From: Riptortus pedestris
Lineage: Eukaryota; Arthropoda; Insecta; Hemiptera; Alydidae
Assembly (NCBI GenBank): GCA_019009955.1
Contig: CM032230.1
Coordinates: forward strand, 7,618,001-7,682,000
Length of the DNA: 64,000 bases
Reading direction: 5' to 3'
Notes under the pieces: model-generated
Seen by the model: the letters and a program-made list of their open reading frames with translations, nothing else
Databases searched by the model: none
Told to the model about the DNA's origin: nothing
Translations under genes and position numbers: made by a program
In this document: piece after piece, positions 61,347 to 64,000 of the stretch
Layout of the letters: the number at the start of each line of letters is the position of its first letter
How positions within the stretch are numbered: the first letter of the stretch is position 1

Positions 61347-61447
61347 AGCAGATTTCCCTTAAGGGAAATCAGCTATTGAATCGAAAATTTTCTTCAAATG
61401 TCCATCGATCTTACCCAGGAGATGACGAAAATGAGGTCCGTTCAAAG

Positions 61448-61499
<52 letters not shown>

Positions 61500-61931
61500 C
61501 TGTTAACGCTCTAGCGGTTGCAATTTTTGTTTGATCGTTACCAAACTCGATATTTAAACGTTTTATGCAAAAAGACAGATCAAGTTCGTTAATGTCTGAA
61601 ATCGGACCAGTGGGAGGGGGGGGGGTTAGAGGGGGATTTTCGAAAATTCGAAATATCTCCGTTACTATACGTCGAATCAAAAAATGTATAGAACCAATCT
61701 TATTCCAAATTAAATTTACTATACATATTGCTATACATTTATTCTCTATCTTGAATATTAACAGAGATATTTGCATTTTTATTAAATTTGGGCCGATTAT
61801 GGATGACAGTTTCCTGCCAAAAGCTAGTTCGGCCCTTTGCCGTAAATATTCGGCTCTCGTATAGAGATTTCTCTATTGTATAACTTCACATGGGAAATCT
61901 GCGTAGTTTACGCAGCCCCTGCGTGACGGAC
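61347..61931 (+). mobile_element. HINE-like element, complete, short type (reference copy)
   Basis: A close-to-consensus copy of 585 bp: AGCAG with the ATTTCCCTTAAGGGAAAT palindrome (61350-61370), a 5' block shortened by about 25 bp, (TA)n 61449-61496, core from TTTGTCTGTTAACGCTCTAG, G-run and CCGTTACTATACGTCG. The short middle and GGGAAATCTGC follow. The hairpin is ACGCAG (61910-61915), loop CCC, CTGCGT (61919-61924), then GACGGAC and six T. GCAGATTTCCC near the 5' end is inverted as GGGAAATCTGC near the 3' end. No coding capacity, so movement would need proteins supplied from elsewhere (Helitron/Helentron-type, inferred). Confidence 0.92.
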
Positions 61932-62810
61932 TTTTTTAATCCTTCGTTACGTCGCCCTTTTATAGGTTGAACCGATGATATGCTCAAAAAGTGTATTTAA
62001 CGGGAAATTGTTATCGAAATACATCCGTAATATTAATTAGTGTGTCGACTTTGAGAGCTGTGAATGTTATTATAAACATCCATCGGCGTTATCTACTGAA
62101 ATACGAGATAACATGATGACTTGTTTCCAAATTGGACAAAACTCATATTTTAATGTGAAAATTAGACATTTAAGATAAATAATGATATTAATATGCTCTG
62201 TGCTGGCATTACTCAAAATATGAAATATATGGTCATTTGTGATGGGTTTATCTAATGAAATGTCATATTTATTACAGTTTCCTGAATAGCACTTTAAACA
62301 ATCATATTGAGTATAAACACATATTTTCTATTGCCATAATGACATTACCAAGTATCGTTTAATAGTTATATATAGTACATAGCCATCTCCAACATATTGG
62401 CGGCAATAAAATAATATATACCAGAATTAAAGAGCTCGAATCCCCACAACTTCCACTGTTACACGCTGTGCAAATTCAGCACGACTTTGTTTAAGTAGTA
62501 TATTCAAAAATATAAATAATCGAAATGCTCTTAGAGTTTACATTTCTAATGGAAATAAATAACAAAGTTATTTCTTAGTGAAAATAAATAACAAATACGG
62601 TTGGGGGGGGGGAGAGCACAGGTTTATAGCCTTACTAATCCGAATGATACTTAGAACTGTCATATAAGTCTCAAAACATAACATTATTAGTCAAAATATG
62701 CGTATATCAATTAAGCGTTACTCTAATAAAATCCTAATTTACTATAATAAACTTAGTTCTAATAAAATTGGATTTCCGCAATATCATTTAATGAATATTA
62801 CGTTTATGCT
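61932..62810. other. Intron sequence, nothing recognised
   Basis: AT-rich unique DNA with a G-run at 62604-62612; no exon with NCS EF-hand residues was seen. Confidence 0.35.
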
Positions 62811-62818
62811 GAATTAAA

Positions 62819-63130
62819 CGACAAAAGTGTATATAACAAAAGTTACTTTAAATATTAAAATAAACAACTACTGTTGTTTGCCGAAAAGCCCAAGAAGAAA
62901 CGAAATACTGCGAATTTTCATTTCAGGCTTCCCTTACAACCCCTACTTCTGCTCCTCCCTGGTAATGTTGGTACAGCTCATAATCATAGAGAATTTAAGT
63001 CAATGCTAATTCACATACTGAGTTTTTTTTAGTTTGGTTCAGTCTTTTGCGCCCAATAAAATAGTTGACTCCCGCTTTAGTTTTTAGCGTATGTTTCGTT
63101 ATATGACAGAAGTGTATATAACACTTTATA
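62819..63130 (+). mobile_element. TA-flanked repeat, internal unit only
   Basis: One unit and the start of a second: CGACAAAAGTGTATATAAC (62819) and TGACAGAAGTGTATATAAC (about 63105), spacing about 286 bp, with TTCAGGCTTCCCTTACAACC between. Both ends of the element are missing. Confidence 0.6.
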
Positions 63131-63189
63131 ACACGTCATTTAATTATAATGACCTCGATGAATCATTTCATTGACTAGTCTATCTATTT

Positions 63190-63970
63190 ATTTTGCATAA
63201 AAGACATATGTTTATTGATTTGTTTCTAAAACCTATTCTTAAAGAGTTACCACTCTCATATATTGAAAAAGACTTACGAGCCGACACAATACATAAGTGG
63301 AACAGAGAATGGACGACATGTAACAAATCCTATAGCATACATCAATACATACCAAATATAACTCACAACAAATCCAACACCTGGATTAAGAGTCACCATC
63401 ACAAATGCACACAATTTCTAACTGAACATGGACAGACAGGACATTATTTAACAAGATTTAAAATTCAAGACAATGACAAATACACTTGGGACTTAAAGAC
63501 AACACAAAAGTTTTTACATATACTTTATGACTGCACTACATTTAATCAAAATAGATCAAATTTAATAATGAACATATTTTTTTTTAAAGGAAGTAATTGG
63601 CCAGAACCACCTCATATTATATTTAACAAATATAATAAAGAACTTATAAAGTTTATCAAAAGTATATATATGGATGTTTCAAAAATACATTAGAATGTAA
63701 AGTTGATTGTGAGGAACGGGAATCATCATTCAATACCTTTCATAGACTCGCAAATTAAACACCGGTTGAGTTTAACTTTAATTGATATGTTTTGTTCTTA
63801 TTGTATTTATTTATTTACATTTGAATTTCATTTATTAATTTTGTTTGTAATTATCATACTTATTTTAATATTGTATTTTATTTTATTATTTTATTTCTTG
63901 GATATTATATTTGAAATAGATAGTTGTTAAACAAATATATATTGTAAAATAATGATGTATTTAAACATAA
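63190..63970 (+). mobile_element. 5'-truncated non-LTR retrotransposon, second lineage
   Basis: An open frame to 63693 (first ATG 63208) reads PLSYIEKDLRADTIHKWNRE, TEHGQTGHYLTRFKI and TTQKFLHILYDCTTFNQNRS. This is the layout of a LINE ORF2 C-terminus after RNase H: the W..W spacer, the GHG..YL.RF motif and the H.L..C......R tail. The Cys-X2-Cys half of the zinc knuckle is replaced by Tyr-X-Trp. About 280 bp of AT-rich 3' UTR follow. It differs from the 32.2-kb family and has 160 codons intact, so it is a younger or conserved copy. Confidence 0.8.
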
Positions 63971-64000
63971 TCAATCATACATGTAATATGCCATGTGGCA

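Noticed and set aside
61411..61776. 121-codon minus-strand frame, with relatives at 23.8, 44.2, 16.3 and 10.3 kb
   Set aside because: All are reverse-strand readings of the HINE-like core (IGPISAINELDLSF-like text recurring in each). Similar wording across copies reflects repeat identity. Stops and frameshifts differ between copies, so no conserved protein is supported.

Overview
The window looks like nuclear DNA of an arthropod (insect or crustacean; I cannot place it more closely). It is AT-rich, full of simple repeats and packed with transposable elements. There is no operon-like organisation, and only one stretch can be assigned with confidence to a host gene. That stretch is a coding exon at 56678-56796 with a strong 3' splice site, an ATG and a 5' splice site. 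It encodes the first 37 residues of a neuronal-calcium-sensor (recoverin/NCS family) protein with an N-myristoylation signal. The following intron runs off the right edge (over 7.2 kb). Everything left of 56.6 kb is therefore intergenic DNA and/or 5' intron of this gene.

The dominant component is one interspersed family, present in roughly 40 full or partial copies on both strands. A complete copy has a 5' terminus AGCAG followed by an 18-bp palindrome (ATTTCCCTTAAGGGAAAT). A conserved 5' block of about 120 bp follows, then a (TA)n microsatellite in a fixed place, a core of about 200-250 bp (TTTGTCTGTTAACGCTCTAG onwards), a variable middle, and a 3' end with GGGAAATCTGC, a 6-bp-stem hairpin (ACGCAG-CCC-CTGCGT) and GACGGAC. 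T-runs sit on both outer edges. The 11-bp GCAGATTTCCC at the 5' end is the inverse of GGGAAATCTGC at the 3' end. This architecture (subterminal inverted repeats, internal microsatellite, 3' hairpin, insertion in T-runs, no coding capacity) resembles Helentron-associated interspersed elements (HINE/DINE-1 type). I call it the HINE-like family. At least three internal architectures occur: short, long-middle and double-core.

Other mobile DNA is largely nested in HINE-like copies. It includes: (1) an unclassified repeat flanked by (TA)n, starting ACTAGCTGAGATACCCGG and ending in a (CAAA)n-type tail, with an internal tandem repeat of about 240-330 bp (five units in the copy at 14.5-16.4 kb); (2) 5'-truncated non-LTR retrotransposon fragments carrying RNase H and CCHC-type C-terminal sequence (32.2, 45.7, 47.6 kb), plus a second lineage at 63.2 kb; (3) a tRNA-related SINE (25.3, 54.2, 54.5 kb); (4) a 606-bp hAT-type MITE with an 8-bp target duplication (51.7 kb); (5) a candidate solo LTR (58.0 kb); (6) a 59-bp retroelement-tail-like insertion with a 13-bp duplication (44.7 kb).

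Layout: 0-2.5 kb HINE-like copies; 2.7-3.1 kb single-copy DNA; 4-5 kb TA-flanked repeat; 6.2-7.1 kb HINE-like; 7.1-9.9 kb mostly single-copy; 10-18 kb HINE-like mosaic with the nested tandem repeat; 18.1-19.8 kb single-copy, candidate regulatory DNA; 19.8-26.3 kb HINE-like; 26.8-27.1 kb a 300-bp (CT)n tract; 27.2-29.5 kb single-copy with a GC-rich island; 29.6-50.8 kb dense nested HINE-like/LINE DNA with a few single-copy islands; 51.6-52.5 kb HINE-like with a hAT insert; 52.6-56.6 kb single-copy plus SINEs; 56.7 kb the NCS exon; 57-64 kb its intron, full of transposon copies. Element ends read by eye are good to a few bases where a target duplication is quoted, otherwise to tens of bases.
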